Part shown: positions 20,144 to 33,861 of the stretch, piece by piece
How the letters are laid out: each line of letters begins with the position of its first letter
How positions within the stretch are numbered: position 1 is the first letter of the stretch
NCBI GenBank assembly: GCA_037954235.1
Contig: JBBMOA010000013.1
Coordinates: 24,595,192-24,659,191 of the forward strand
Origin: Aulostomus chinensis
Taxonomy: Eukaryota; Chordata; Actinopteri; Syngnathiformes; Aulostomidae
Length of the DNA stretch: 64,000 nucleotides
Direction: 5' to 3'
Program-made: the position numbers and the translations under genes
The notes under the pieces: generated by a model
Databases searched by the model: none
The model's input: only the letters and a program-made list of their open reading frames with translations
Told to the model about the DNA's origin: nothing

Positions 20144-21678
20144 TATCTCCGGGCTTTTATGCTCCTGTGACGCTCGCAGGGTTAAAATAAACGTTACTGC
20201 TCAACCATATTGTGCCCTCCCTCCTCTCTCCATATCCTTTATTCACAGGCGCGTAATTGGTAGTCAATTTGAGCTCCCCCTTTGCCTATTGTGGGCACAT
20301 TTTGCTCTGACAGAGTGCGGAAGATTAATGGCTACGAGCAGCCAAGGGAGGCTCGCCTCAGCAAGCATGAGCGCCCTAAATTCATTACACCAATTTCCCC
20401 CTGTCCTGCACTCCCCTGCTCGCACCCACAAAAGGGGGTGAAAAAGAATGAAAACGGATAAAAGCAAAATAGTCAGATGGTGTTGGTGACAGAAAGACTG
20501 AAAGAGGTGAAGAAACAAAGGATGGAAGCGATGGCTGCGTGTTAGCGGTGTTTCTGAGGTTGCAAAGAATCTGGCACCAAGGAGGCAAGAGAAACAGCTT
20601 GTGATTTGTTTTTCTTTTTTTTTGGGGGGGGGGTGCATATAAAAACATGGACATCTTTCTCTTATACATCCTCTTGCACACAGTTAGCACTCAATATTGG
20701 ATTCCTCAAGTGAACTGGGTGTTCATCAGCAACTTTGCAATAACCAGCGAGGTGTGACAGTCAGATGCGTTCATCATCAGATGTGATAGAGTGGCACAAG
20801 AGTGAGTCTGAACAGCCATAAATGTCTTCGCATTGCATTAAATGCCTGAAATAAGTTCTCTGGTAAACAGCGGTTTAATATATTTCCATGTTTTGTTCTA
20901 CACCAAACAAGCACATGGGTAAATGCTGGTGAATTTTGAAACTATTGCCATAATTAGCTACAGAAACCAACAGCGCAGTGCTCGTTCATGAACGAAGGCG
21001 TTCGTTTGCCAAGTTAAAACACTCGAGTCTCATGAACTTTTCTTTGCCAGTGAGCTTATTTTCGTCAACAAACATCGATTATAAAAGCGAACTAGCTGAC
21101 AGTGGGGGGAGCCCGCGGCCAGGCTAACTTCAAGGCTGGCCTGCAAAAGTGCGTCATCCCGGCAGCCGCCAGAGCAATTTGTCTTCAGGTAGCACTGGGA
21201 GTCATTTGACGTGATTGAGCAGCCGGATGATCCGCGACAAACGTAATCTACTGTAAGTGTACTTGCTGATGTCAGTATTTAGCCAACCTCAAAATGTCGG
21301 CCGGGATGGGAGGAATCAGCTGTCTGCTTGTGCCAAATAGTTTCACAAGCATTCAGGGCACATTTAGATCTCGGTGGATCTGTTGGCAACAAGGCCCAGC
21401 TGGCTTGGATGATCAGGAAACACCTTGAACTTGGGAATGATAAGGGTGACCTGTCCCCATTTACTTGAGCCAGTCCATAATTGCGATGATTTATTTCTGC
21501 TGTCAAAGCCAAAGGGAATGTCCCCAGCCGCCCCTCTGCACTCACTCTCTCAGTGTTTCCCTGTTATTCCCTCTCTGACACACTTTCTCTCTGTTCTTGC
21601 CTCTTGGCTGCATTGTTCTGTCTCTGATTTGATGAATATAAGATGTGGGAATTTGTATGTACGCATGTATTTCCACTA
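20144..21678. other. Intergenic, no gene recognised
   Basis: Contains a T-run/G-run junction (20614-20633) and unique sequence of moderate GC. Minus-strand frames at 20264-20690 are not protein-like. Confidence 0.55.
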
Positions 21679-21700
21679 TGTGTGTGTGTGTGTGTGTGTG
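21679..21700 (+). repeat. (TG)n microsatellite
   Basis: About eleven TG units. Confidence 0.95.
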
Positions 21701-22801
21701 GTAGCTTCTAAATGCTTCGGTATGCCTGAATGCGTGTAGCCCTGACAAGCTATCAGCACGGCCGTGTTTGACTGTCAGATGCCCCGTGCCCCCGGCGATG
21801 GCAGCGTGCCCAAGGACTCGCTTGAAGAGTACCTATCTGGCACCAGCGCCGAGCCCATTGTCTTGCAGTGATAGGCCAGCGATAGGGGGGTGTGAGGGAC
21901 TCGTGGATCCAGTTGGACCCAGCTCCTTCAGTTCCTCAATTAACCTGTCTATCAAACGTTGCTTCCTCCCGGCTGTCCTGCCACACCACAGCCAAGACCA
22001 CCATCCTCTTCTCTGCCGCTTCCTATCAGCTGTTGGAAGCACAATCAGACGGGAGTTCTGATGGAAGGTTCTCAACTGGCATAACAAAGACCTTCTAGCA
22101 ATCTGTCCCTGATGGAAATTTGACACGCAGATTTCTCCGTGTCAACAGGAAAACCTCCTCGAAGCAGTTAAGGCATTTTACTAAGATTGTTGGAAGCCAT
22201 ATTTTTGAAAAGGGTAATGCTAGCCCTGTCCTCCTGTTTCCAGTTTCATGCAATTTTTTATTTTTTATTTTTTTTTTGCTAATAGCCTCCTGTCTCTGGG
22301 CCTCTTAGGCCTGTGCTATGCTGCTGAAGGGATACAAGCATGATCGGCTCCATCCACTGGACGCCGAGTGTTTCAACACCTTTACAGGAGGACGTATTCC
22401 TCACGCGCGCGAGACGTCGAATAACAATGGCAACATGCATGCGAGAAGAAGTTTGCCTCTCCAGTGTCGATTATAATGATGCGGGCGATGCGTGAGGCAA
22501 GCATCTTCACGCTGCCATTCGGCGCCACTTTACGAGTGCATGCGCAGTTACTCCTGCTGCAGCGGTTAGCTCAGAGAAGCGTGCCACAACAAACTGCTCG
22601 GAACTTTGCGAGGAACCTCCGCAGCACCCCGTGGTGACAAAACTCCAGTTATGTGGAAAACACGACCTCGTGTTCGGTTGTTTGAATTTTTATGCCACAA
22701 ATGTTAACCTGATGCATCTTTATTTGAACGTATGAAAGCTTCAATGCTATTTATCTTGAAAAGAAAAAAACTAACAGAAAACACCAAACTTTTCACAGTG
22801 T

Positions 22802-22822
22802 AAAAAAAAAAAAAAAAAAAAA
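22802..22822 (+). repeat. Poly(A) tract, 21 bp
   Basis: Twenty-one A residues. No retroposed gene is recognised to its left. Confidence 0.9.
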
Positions 22823-24057
22823 GAATAACTCTTTATTTATTTATTTTTTTGTATTTTCAGAAAATGAACAAAAGGAATTCCTGAGGTTTTGGGAGCCCGG
22901 AGCACATGTATACGTACATTCGAATGAAGCAAACAAGGATGAATGTTTCCCTTTTGTGGTTGACTGGTCATTGCTGTTTATTCCGACCAGACAAGTCGAA
23001 TTGAATTTAATCTTTGTCAAAAACAAAAAACAAAACAAACATCTGTAGACATGCCGCACTGACACAGAACCTGAGACTATTTCCTGTGATTTGTGACGTT
23101 GCAGGAACTTTAATATGGAACAGCTCTTATATCTCTTAAAATTCAGTTTTATTTTGCGGAGCACGAATGTTTATCCACACCAACCATCGGTAACAGTTGC
23201 TGCACGGGATCGTGCAATTAGTAACGAAGCACAACAGTTTTTCTGTCCTCTCCAAAGGAAATGATGCCTCCTTGGCGCCGCGGTTAAGCACACATCGCAG
23301 GATAAATGCGGAGCCTAAAACAATTAGGTGTTTAATTTTAAGGAGAATTCAAGGTGACGTGTAATTAGACACCAGAGAATGTTGATCACATCCAGCGCGG
23401 TCAGAAGAGCTAAGAAACATACCACATTTTCATCATTCTGGAGAGTTTTAAGGGCTCGATAAATTATTAGGTAATGGTATAAAAAGCATATTTTTGTTGG
23501 AAAGATGTAGCCAAACATCCCCAGTGAGACCTTAAGCTTATGGTTGTAATCAAAAGATTGTGCGAACATCATGGAGAGCTTTGTAGCACATCCAGTTACA
23601 ACCTTTGAAGGTGGCAGTTGAGTGGAACAGGAAGACTTTTTTCTCCCCAGACTGATTTCACTTGTCCCAGCCTTGAAAGCTCTTGGCAGATTAACACAGT
23701 AACAGCGCTGTGTGATTTGGCCCGCTGTGTAATTTATGTAGTTTCCACTCTGCACCTGTTCCGAGCCTACAATAACTAATGCGTCTATGCCAAGGCCACT
23801 TTGGAGAGAGGGTGACAGTGAAGGTGTGTGCACGGGTCAGCGCTTCAAAACATCTGCACACATTCTCCTGTACAGTATATTCTCCTTTGGACTTGTACAA
23901 GAAAGGGATCACTTTAGGGGGTTGGAGGCTTTAAGGGGCACTTCCAGGCCGACTAATAAATCAGCGTAGGAGAGATGGATTCATCGATTGGAGAGCAACA
24001 TAAAAGGCCTCTGCTGGAGTAATGTCGACAAGGTGTGCAGGTTCAGTCCTCTGCTGT

Positions 24058-24077
24058 CCCCCCCCCCCCCCCCCCCC
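24058..24077 (+). repeat. Poly(C) tract, 20 bp
   Basis: Twenty consecutive C residues. Confidence 0.9.
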
Positions 24078-27000
24078 TTTCACAACTCTCTCAAGATGGA
24101 TTCAAGTTTGCGAGGCTCCACTTTGCGGCACCTTTCACAGAGACCTGGAAATGGAAGACGCTCCAAATGTTTTGCATTAAGGTTTCACCATCGCTGGGAA
24201 GAAGCAGGGGTGAGCGGGTGACAGCCGGGGCGTGGGCTGTGAGGTTTACGAGGAACACAGCAAGAACTCCGGTGGGTGCTGCGATGAGTAACAGCGAGCG
24301 TTCATAAAGATGTCACAGGAAAACTTCAGGAGACACAAAGTCTCAATTTCAGCGGAGGTGCTGCCAGCCAGATGTGGAAGCACAGAGCGGCAACTGGATC
24401 ACAAACTGTCTGTCCATGCCCGGTCTGAAGGTAACAGGCAGAACCTCTTCACTCTTTTGAAGTGGGTGCCAAGAGGTGTCCAGACCCTAAACGACATGCA
24501 ATTTATTACAACACCATCCAGCTAAGAGCGAGAGCTGTGAGCTTGTCCAGTTAAGCATCTATTCATTCCATCTTTTTTTCACGGTGCTTCCCTTCACTCA
24601 CTTTTATTCTTCCCTCTCTCCTCTTCTCCTGCACCTGTTTAACACCTTGACTCCATTTATGACCTTTGTCAAGCTGCTGTTAAGTATTTCATCTTTAACT
24701 GTTAACCTTCACAGAGATGCAGCTGGCCGAGCAAACAAGGGTTGAATATGATCCCGAACACAGCTGGACCACCCCCCCCCCCCTTTCCCTCCCCTCCCAT
24801 ATAACACTTTTAACCCCATAAAGAATGCCAGAAATTAAACATTCACACAACAGAGCAGGAATTCAATGATGACTGGAAGCAGGTGCCGACAAAAATCCTA
24901 CCAGGGTTTGCCTGATAAGCAAAACTGCAGCAGCTGGCAGACACAATTTTCTCAAATTTGGGATCCCGAAATAAATACGTAACCAGCACCTTCAACCACT
25001 AATTCACAAGTAGAGAAACCTGATTGACTCCCAGATGAATTTGTTAGTTTACACGTCTTCCTTGCGTTCGACCATCATCTGTATATCGTGACCATCCAGT
25101 GGTTCCCTGCTGGTGTTCAGGCTGGTCCGGTCGTCTCCAGTACATTTTTGAGCATCTTCATGGTTTTGGAGTTTGCCATTACTTCACGGGTGCCTTGCAA
25201 CGATGTTTGCGCACCCAGAGGGGGTTCAGTGTTTTCTAGACTCTGGCTCTGCGTTCATCAGGGTGTCTGTCTGCTGAGGCTGGAGTGCCAGTCACTGATC
25301 CACAGCGTCAGTTCAGGTGGTCTTCAGTACTTCAGTGACAGTGGAGAACGTCAGGTACAGGAACGGAAGAGGACATCAATTTCCCACCGGAAAGCGGTCA
25401 AGAAGAAACCGCTGTGATGAATCCAGACACTCAGGTCAGTCAAGGTCATCAACCTGTCGACCAACGGGGGAAGAGCTGAGGCTCCATCCCTGCGTGTAGA
25501 TTTGCTGTTTCTCCTTCATCAACCTCATCCCAAATACGTCAGCAGGACGTGTAGACAATCCTGACTTTCACAAAGGTCTCAACGGACTGCATCTGGATAA
25601 TCTCCTGCTTCCAATTTGGATTTTGTTGTGATTATTGGCAGTAAAAGGGATGAAAATAATGTCCAAAAAAAACCCACACCATAATGATTTCTATTGAGCA
25701 ATCATGCTTTCTTGTAAATCTGCAAAACAACAAACAAATAACCTTGAAAATGTCGGTTTATTAAATGATCTTTGCACAAGGACACAGTTCAGACCTCCCC
25801 CGTGGCGCTGTGTTTTCACCAACCAGCTCTCAGCCCTCGTTTCTTTGCACTTAATCTGCGTCGTCTTTGTTTCCTCATAAATTCTGAGAGGATGTACGTT
25901 GCTGTCATCGGCTAACCAGCTGGTGTGAAAAAATATGACACAGCAGTTGCTGTGCAAACGCTATCAGTGATAAAAGTAGCTGTATGAAAAGAGCAACACC
26001 GCAGTAAAAACAGACAAGTGGAGGACGTAGTTCAAATTCAACAAAAAGGCAAAAATAAATAAGAAACTTAAAACAAAATATAATCCACAGTCGCTGGCTT
26101 GTCCTTGGATGCAGGCTCCAGAGGACACGAAGAGCTCCGATAACAATGATTCTACAGTTTCAGGTGATTCTATATGCAAATATAGTGATGAATGTCATAT
26201 TCCTTTTCTGTAAAAATGTACATCTTAATTCTACACACAGTCCCTTTTAAAAAAAAAAAAAAAGGACCCTTCAGGAGGCTTAGCCCAGTTGGAGATGTGG
26301 TAACATGTGGGATTATTAGCTTAGACGTATCTGTTAGCACATTATTTTATATTTTAAAATGTTCCTCGTACTTCATGCCTCAAATGGAAGAAAGAATCCT
26401 TTTCATTGAAGTTAAGTGAAAGCACTGTTTGACCAGCGAGTGACTCAGGCCAACGCCAGATGGCCTGGTGAATTGATTAAAAAAAAAAAGGCAACACCAT
26501 GTGAAAAAAGGCATATGGACAAGAACCGGCAAATTCCAAGGGGATCCCCTCGCTTTTTACTGAGACAAGAGTGCAGCCGCAACATTTAACTGGAACAAAA
26601 TGTGAGCAAATTTGTACCCGTGAACGTGAAATTACTGTTGCTCATTTGAACCCCCTCGTCTTCTCGTCGCTGCCAAATAAGCTTTACACAGTCGCACGCA
26701 AAAGAAACAGAGTGATGTATACAGAGAGAAAGTTGGACGAGGCCAAGGAGAAATCAAAGAAAATATCTGGCAAGGAGATTTACAGCCCTGCTGAAACGTT
26801 TCCACTGCTGCTTGAGCAGAAGCAGCAGCAGTAAGCATTTTGAACCTGAGGTCTGACAGCGAAGAGGAAGGGTGGCAGGGCGGCGTGAAAGGGGGGAGGG
26901 GGACGCCCCCAAAAATGGCTTTACGACTCTTGTTATCAGGTCTAAATAAATCAATAAAAATCCCACTTAAGGGAGGCTAACATATTTCATTCCTCAGCTG

Positions 27001-27827
27001 TTGCTGATAACTCCAGGCCATTTGGCCTGCTTGAGTTTTAGATTTTAAAAGTCATGATGCTTCAATTTATATAAATATGCAGCTTGATGTGCTGCAGGTG
27101 TGGGGTTTGATGTTTGAAATACTTAAACCTGAGGGGTGAACCACATGGAAAACTCTACAGCCCCCTGTAGTAACAGCGGATTGGTTGTATTTGTACTCAG
27201 TAGTATTTACATTACTTTAGAAAAGAGTCGGAAAACAAGATGAATTTGTACAGACCGTAGATGTTTTGTTTCGCACGATCCACACCTGCTGTGCTGCAAG
27301 TCAGGCTGTTGATGTCATTCACTGGTCATACACACGGTAGCCCCCACCCCACCCCACCCCGGCCACTGAACACCACCAACACGGAGGTAATGTTTCTGTT
27401 AGCAGGATTATTAGGCAGATTTTTACCACATTTGGTTCTTAGGAGCAGCGCACCACAGAAGAAGAACCCATTATTGGGGAAGACAACTAAGCAAAACAAA
27501 CAGATGATGTCCTGAGAGTGTGAGTCGGCCTCCGGGGAGGAACTGCGTGCCCTCTTGTTTGTACGTCAACAACCCACAAGCTTTTCAGTGAGATGTCAAT
27601 GAATTTCAAGCTGTGTTGTTGGTCCTGATTTCTTTCCCCCCCAACCAGAACCAAGTGGTTTTTCGGGCCCTAAACCCAACCAGACCCTCACCGCAGCTTT
27701 GTCAAAACTAATTTTTAAAATGTTGTATTTTCTACTGAGAAGACAAAAGAATATCCAGCGTTTAACCCAACATTCTCACTGCAGATGTGAACGTGGGATT
27801 GACCTGCAAGGTGTGGCGACACCGGTC

Positions 27828-27900
27828 CTGCGCTGGGCTCAGACTCGTGACCACGGCGTGGGAGGCGGACGCGCTAGCGAGGACGGAAAAAGCCCTCCGT
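27828..27900 (-). repeat. Degenerate tRNA-derived SINE-like segment
   Basis: On the minus strand the order is CTCGCTAGCGCGTCCGCCTC, then CCACGCCGTGGTCACGAGTC and TGAGCCCAGCGC. This resembles an A box (TAGCGCGTCCG), an anticodon-arm-like centre and a B box (GGTCACGAGTCTGAGCC) in tRNA order and spacing. It cannot fold as a proper tRNA from what I can see. The GC-rich patch stands out from its neighbourhood. Confidence 0.35.
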
Positions 27901-28649
27901 GCTGGCGTCTGTCACCAGCGCGTCTCTTACCAAGGTGCTGGCGGCGCCCGACGTTACAGGTGCACCCATTTTGTTAGATATCACAACTGTTTCAGGAGCA
28001 GGTCGCTATCCAGCTCTCAGTAAAGGCGCTGTTAGTATCGACCGAACCAAGCGGTCTGTTGCGTGTGCTTGCCGTTAAAGAGGTTAGGATGTGTTTGTAT
28101 TTTCCTTGACATTGTTTGAACTTTTGTAATCAGCGGAATTTTTTCCAGTCATCATCCGTTTAGCCAAGTGGATGGAAGTGTTTCAGTTTCAAAGGAAGTT
28201 CAGAGCGAACTCCTACCTCATCCGACACCCTCCTTCCATAACAGAGCCTGATATGACGGCTGTGCTGTGCGTGTTTTATTTATGTATGCGCTGTTCATCT
28301 CAGGCCTTACATCTGTCTCCACTTTTTACTAAGTGTTTGGCTGTGTTCACCAGAGTCGCCGGGGAGTTGCACGAGATACGAAGAAAAACTCGCTGTTTTC
28401 TTTGCTAATTAATTGCAACTCTCAATCCTTGTGTTTTCAAAATTACACACAGATTGGAAATTATGATGGCCCGCATGCCGAGCGAGCTCAGGTTACAGTA
28501 AAGATTATCAGAGATAGACTTGCGCGTCCGTGTCAACGACGTTCATTTGTAATTAACTTTCATAATCAAAAACCTTCTTGTACATCTGATAAACAGGAAG
28601 CTAACAAATGAGCAGCAGGATGCGTGTCTGGGAGTGTGTTCACATGTGT

Positions 28650-28652
<3 letters not shown>
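27901..28652. other. Intergenic, no gene recognised
   Basis: GC-rich at the left (to about 27960), then unique AT-rich sequence. No coding signal. Confidence 0.5.

Positions 28653-28715
<63 letters not shown>
28653..28715 (+). repeat. (GT)31 microsatellite
   Basis: 63 bp of uninterrupted GT units. Confidence 0.97.
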
Positions 28716-28716
<1 letters not shown>

Positions 28717-30500
28717 ATGTATTGGGTGTGGAAGGGAAGTCCCAAATTATAATACTTTAAATTACAGCTATGTTAGGACGTGATAATAGAGAGAAGATTA
28801 CTGGAATATTGCAGTTGAGGGAGGCGGCCACGGCTCCCGCTCATGCCTCCTCCTCCCATGCCTGGCACAGCGGGGGGTTCCTGGATGGCACTGTCGCCCA
28901 TATGGCCAATCACTCAAGCGGGGCTGAGGTGTTTTCAAAGGGACCTGGCAGCAACTTGACGCAGGACTGTCTCCACAGGGGTCAGCGGCAGTCTGGGCAG
29001 GAGAGGCCAGGCCCCTGCGAGCCTTGAAGAGACAGGCATATCAGCTCTGTTGTGACCCCCACCCAGCCTCCTCACCTCCACCATCGCCACCTCGTTCCAT
29101 ATATAGGCCAGGCGGGGTCTGCTAACAGGCTGGGGACCATGACCTTGAGAGCCGGACGGAGCAGTTTGTCAAGAGCCACAGCTGACTAACCAGCATTTTA
29201 TTTACAAGTTTATTTTTACCGTTTGACCTTTTTAGACATTAAGTTGAGGAAGTATTGTCTGTGTTTCGAGCTGGAAGTTGTGGGAATGTTGAGGGATCAG
29301 TTATGGTTTATAGGCGCTCGCAATAAGAATTCATTAAGAGGCCATAAAACCCTTGCAAGTCCTTATAAGGTGCTTATTGTGTGTTGTAAATCTATTTAAG
29401 CGTCGTTAAGGAAAGCTAATAAACACATTATCGTTGTTAGTAAAGAAGACGCAGGACTTTGGCACTCTTTTGCGCACAGAATTTAAGCTTTTCTGTCCCC
29501 CCTTTTTTTTTTTTACTAACTACAACTACAAATTTCCGAAGGCATTAAATCAACTGCGCTGGGATGAACACCAAATGTAGTCAACAGTGACAAAATGGCA
29601 GCTTCTTAAGAGTTTAACATGATATCAGTATTATTTTACATAGTCTCACAGAAGCATAACAAAATAAACCTCAACAGAAACTGTTACCATCAGTTTTACA
29701 TTTTATTTTTTTAAATGCTGGCGCAGCGGCAGGAGAGCTGGGACTTTGCTGCTCTTCTGCTAAAACTGCGGTCCTGCTTGTCTGCCGTCACGATCGTCGA
29801 AACGCTGCGGATGTAAAAACGGCGTAATAGGCATTACACGTTGGTTCCAATAGCTTCAAAGGTCAGAGCGAGAGTAAATGAAATAATATCTCAGGTATTT
29901 TCAGGGTTTACGAAGGTCAAGGGATGAACCCCGTCAAGAATGCAAGGGAGTGACTAAAGATTCAAGTTCTCAGTCTCTGGACAGCATTTATTAGGCCATG
30001 ATATTATCCACAGGGACAATGTCTCACATCTGCACAGCGTTTCAGCTGTTAAAGTCATTCACAGGGGCTACAGATGTGAGCGGGTGTTGGCCTTGAGTTA
30101 TCAGTGAGCTGGAAAGGGCAAGTGGGACACAGTAAATACATTTGATGGCATCGTGACCTTTCATCAAAAGCAATATTGTTGGTATTGTTTGTTCTGGGTA
30201 GAAACGAAAGAAGGGGAAAGGCACGGGATGGTCCTGCAATAATCCGACCGAAGAGTTAACAAACAGTTTGATGATGTCAAGCTTCCTATTCCAGACATCT
30301 CATGGATCAGGATTTTGCAGATTTACAGTTTCCCATTGTAAAAAAAAAAAAAAAACGAAAAAAAAAACGTAAACCCGAGTTTACAAGGATGACTTAGTTC
30401 ACGTCTTTACCCAGATGTCTGGGCCTTTACCGCACTGTCGCATGGAAGAGAACCCTGCTCTGGTTTGACTGATGCTGAGCCCGGAGGGACCGGTTGGGCT

Positions 30501-30524
30501 TTTTGTTTGTTTGTTTGTTTGTTT
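30501..30524 (+). repeat. (TTTG)n microsatellite
   Basis: Six TTTG units. Confidence 0.9.
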
Positions 30525-31506
30525 AGCTGAGATTTTAGCTACACTGAGAACGAGAGCCTTTAGTTGTACAGATGAACGTGACACACAACCTCCTAACAAC
30601 GACGTAGATTGTTGTTTTGAAGGCACGCCAGCACCACGGAAACGCTGTCAGTGTTAAATATGTGCAATACGTGATGATTTAAAGGGCAGAAAACTTTATT
30701 TAAACATTATTACTTGGATCAGCGTCATGAAATGATAGTAATCAGGGTTCCATCAATATATTTTTAACATGTATTTTGGAATAATGTAGCCCAAAATGTT
30801 GATGGAAATGGAGACGTCCTCACACAAAAGTTGATGCTAAGGTGCTTTTTGCTTTTCTTTTTTGAGAAACAGAAAATTTGCAAAACGGTCAAAAAGGTCT
30901 GACATAGCAAATCTTTGTTTCCAACAAAGTACTTCCCTGATTTTTCTAAACGTCGTCTTCCTCTCCAGACATCATGTCCACTCGTCGCTGGTACTTGAGA
31001 ACCATTCCAGCTTACCCAACCAGAGGTAACCACCAACCGTCCTCCGACGGCGTTTCACGTCCTGTTTTCTGTCCAAACCAGACGATGGAAGCACATCTGA
31101 ACTTTTACCAGGGCGTTTGTGTGCCCACCAACACAAAGTTGATGATTGATTTACATTGGCCTTCCACGTAACGCAGTGTGAAGAGGTCATTTCATGTATT
31201 CCATCTTGCATAAAACATTTTTTTTAACTTCGAATGTCATTTCAAGGTGCCGTCAGTGAATTAATTCAATGACAAGAAAATAATAAAGTAAAGCTACGCC
31301 CATAAGGCCACGTTCTGGAGGCTGAAATTCTGCATGTCCCTGTCAGCAGGATCCCGACGGCCTCTCGACTGGCACCGTTCCATCTGAGGACGCGCCGCCA
31401 CCGGCACGCCATGCAGGTGAGTTTGTGGTCGTGTCTCGCATTTCTGTGTGATCCGGTTGTGAGATAACCATATCATACAAGGGATGAGTTCGGATGTCTC
31501 ATCTTA

Positions 31507-31527
31507 AACACACACACACACACACAC
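31507..31527 (+). repeat. (AC)n microsatellite
   Basis: About ten AC units followed by CCTCTCTCTC. Confidence 0.9.
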
Positions 31528-33716
31528 CCTCTCTCTCCCTCAAAAAATGCTGAAAGCCTTCATGAAATCTGCGTTTGTTGATTTTTGTTTAAGAAAAAAA
31601 ACACACAAAAAAAAAAACCTCTGTGCTTTTAGCTCAAGCAAGAGAAGCACAAAAAAAGGAGGCAGATGGCTCCTGGCACCATCATCGTCTGAACAACCGT
31701 TTGCTCCAGGGTACTTCTCCTCTCCACAGCTGATCCTGAGCTTTCTCTGGAAGGGTTTCACTGCATAACCACCCCTTCATGGTAAATAACGTTTCACTTT
31801 AGCGCTGTGTATTCTTGGAGATTTAACAAACTGGAGCAGCAAAGCCCAGAATGTCCACACGGCTGTGGACTTTACTCTCTTGTCAGCATTCCTCCTCTGC
31901 TCTCGTCTTTCAGCTGCCCAGTCGCTCAGCGCGCCCTCCTTTCAGGGTGATCATGAATCATGGAAATTGATTATGCTGTCACATCTCAAATCCCCCTGCC
32001 CAGGGCTTGACCGTAGAGTGTGTGACTGCAGGTCGGTCAAGCCTGCTTAAGGGATGCACTGCTGGCTGCCCTAGAGAACGGCCAGTCAGCCGGACCGCTC
32101 CTCCAGGGTCACGCAGCTTCCTAGCATAGCGAATGGAAGAGGATCACTCCAGTCGGCAGGGAGGAATGAAGACGTCCCTCTTAAAATACCAGAGTCCAGC
32201 AATCGCTAACCATTACTGCACACTCCTGTCTGCTTCTTAGCCTTCCAGCTCCTCATCACCACTCCTCTTGTGTCATTTGTCTTTATCAGTGCACGACTGA
32301 CTACAGACCATTCATCGCTTACAGAATAACATCAGGAGCTGCATGAGCAGTTCTTGAGGTTTTGAATATCTTTGCCTCATCACGTAAGAGAGACACGCAA
32401 GAGTGAGCCAGGGGGAGAAATGAGGACGCAAATCCCCCCCGAACTCAAGTGTAGATTATTAATTGCTTTTCTTTGTTTTGCAGAATCAGAAACAGTTGTT
32501 AGTCAGGTTTCATCTAAAAAAATAAATAAAAACAAAAAACAACAGCTTGATTTTGTGAAAAGCTTTTTGTTCGGGGTATAAAATGTTTTTGTTTTTTTTA
32601 ACATTCAGAACAGCAGCTGTCACAGCTCACAGACAGCCCAAAACTTGGTCTCCAGAGAGCCTGCGACACCTCCACTACGAGAGAACAATCACAGCAAGCA
32701 CAACTGCAAGTGTTTCCTCAAGACCCCTCTTCATGTTGTTTGCTTTTAGACGTCAAAGTCAACATCTTTTTCTACTCTCTTTGCATGCGTACCGCTGCCT
32801 GCACCGCCACCCTCTGACCAAAGTATGCATCACGTAGCCTGGCTTATTTACTGCTAACCGGTTGACGGAAGTGCACCTAATTCACGCTTCCCTTTTCTTG
32901 CAACATTTCCGTAGTTCAATCCAAACATCACGTGGAAACACGACTACTGAATCTGTTTCATAGAGCCAAAGATTTAAGAGATGCACCTGTAAACCCATGA
33001 AAGAAGAACCGTCCTCACAGAGCAGTTGTGCCGTAAAAGAAGCATGTAATTCTGAAAACAGAGATACATGTTTTACCAGACGTTTACATCATCCATTTGG
33101 AACAAACGTTAGACCTCCTCTTGAGCCTTTTAGCAAAGTGCTGCAGGATCTGCTGCCAAACTTCGACAAATGCAAAATAGCTTTTCTGATGTTTTGCTTG
33201 ATTTCAAAGTTTGTCCTTGAGCATAAATATTTTTTTTTCTTTTTTAGCCGCTTCTGCTGCACGTTGCCTTTAACCCGGAGAACAGACTCCCCTTAATGAT
33301 TTCTGCAGATTGTTGTTCTTTTTTATTGTGGGGATAAATCTGCTGTAACAAGCTGAAAACACCCATAAATCTGGAGCTGGGCTCAGGTTGCATTGAGATT
33401 TTAACGGTCAGTGTTGCTATAGCGACGCATCAATCCTTCCAGGGGCCGAGGCTAGCTCTATAAAAGAGGTGAGTGTCTGTGACAGCGTTACTGTTGTTAT
33501 TGTGGGCTCGCCATTAAAGTATATTTAAACGACACTGACTGAAGGGCCACTTAACCTCTCGCAGACATGTCTGCACTTCAGACCTTTCCCAGATTATTGC
33601 TGAATCAGCATATCTCCAGTACTGCTTATTAAAAGCAGTACTGCGATTTCAACTTGTAGACATTTATTCAACCTTTTATTTAAAGTATGCGAAGAAGAAT
33701 TTGCTGAGGGAGCAGG

Positions 33717-33741
33717 TTTTTTTTTTTTTTTTTTTTTTTTT
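33717..33741 (+). repeat. Poly(T) tract, 25 bp
   Basis: Twenty-five T residues; may be the poly(A) tail of an old minus-strand retroelement insertion, but no body is recognised. Confidence 0.9.
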
Positions 33742-33820
33742 AAACATCCCTTGTCAATTTTATAGTTTCACCTCTGGGAATTTCCTTGGTCATCCACAGG
33801 TTCTCAAGGACAGAAGCCCT

Positions 33821-33823
<3 letters not shown>

Positions 33824-33858
<35 letters not shown>
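33824..33858 (+). repeat. (CA)n microsatellite
   Basis: About 17 CA units. Confidence 0.95.

Positions 33859-33861
<3 letters not shown>

Larger units (their letters stand above)
21701..27827. other. Intergenic, no gene recognised
   Basis: Six kilobases without a gene I can support. It contains A21 (22802-22822), C20 (24058-24077) and C12 (24772-24783). The longest open frame (169 codons, minus strand 23324-23833) has no family resemblance and unremarkable composition. A possible, very weak family III repeat start (TGTTAGCAGGATTA) is near 27397-27410. Confidence 0.55.
28716..33716. other. Intergenic, no gene recognised
   Basis: The part at 28800-29160 is GC-richer. Simple repeats include poly(A) at about 30339-30354, (TTTG)n at 30501-30524 and (CA)10 at 31507-31527. 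No frame resembles a known protein. Confidence 0.55.

Noticed and set aside
22560..22620. A-box-like GGTTAGCTCAGAGAAGCG
   Set aside because: No B box downstream.
23324..23833. 169-codon open frame on the minus strand
   Set aside because: Resembles no protein family, shows no splice or promoter context, and overlaps other open frames; consistent with chance.
27390..27445. Possible third copy of the family III repeat
   Set aside because: Only TGTTAGCAGGATTA and a vague continuation match; not enough to call.
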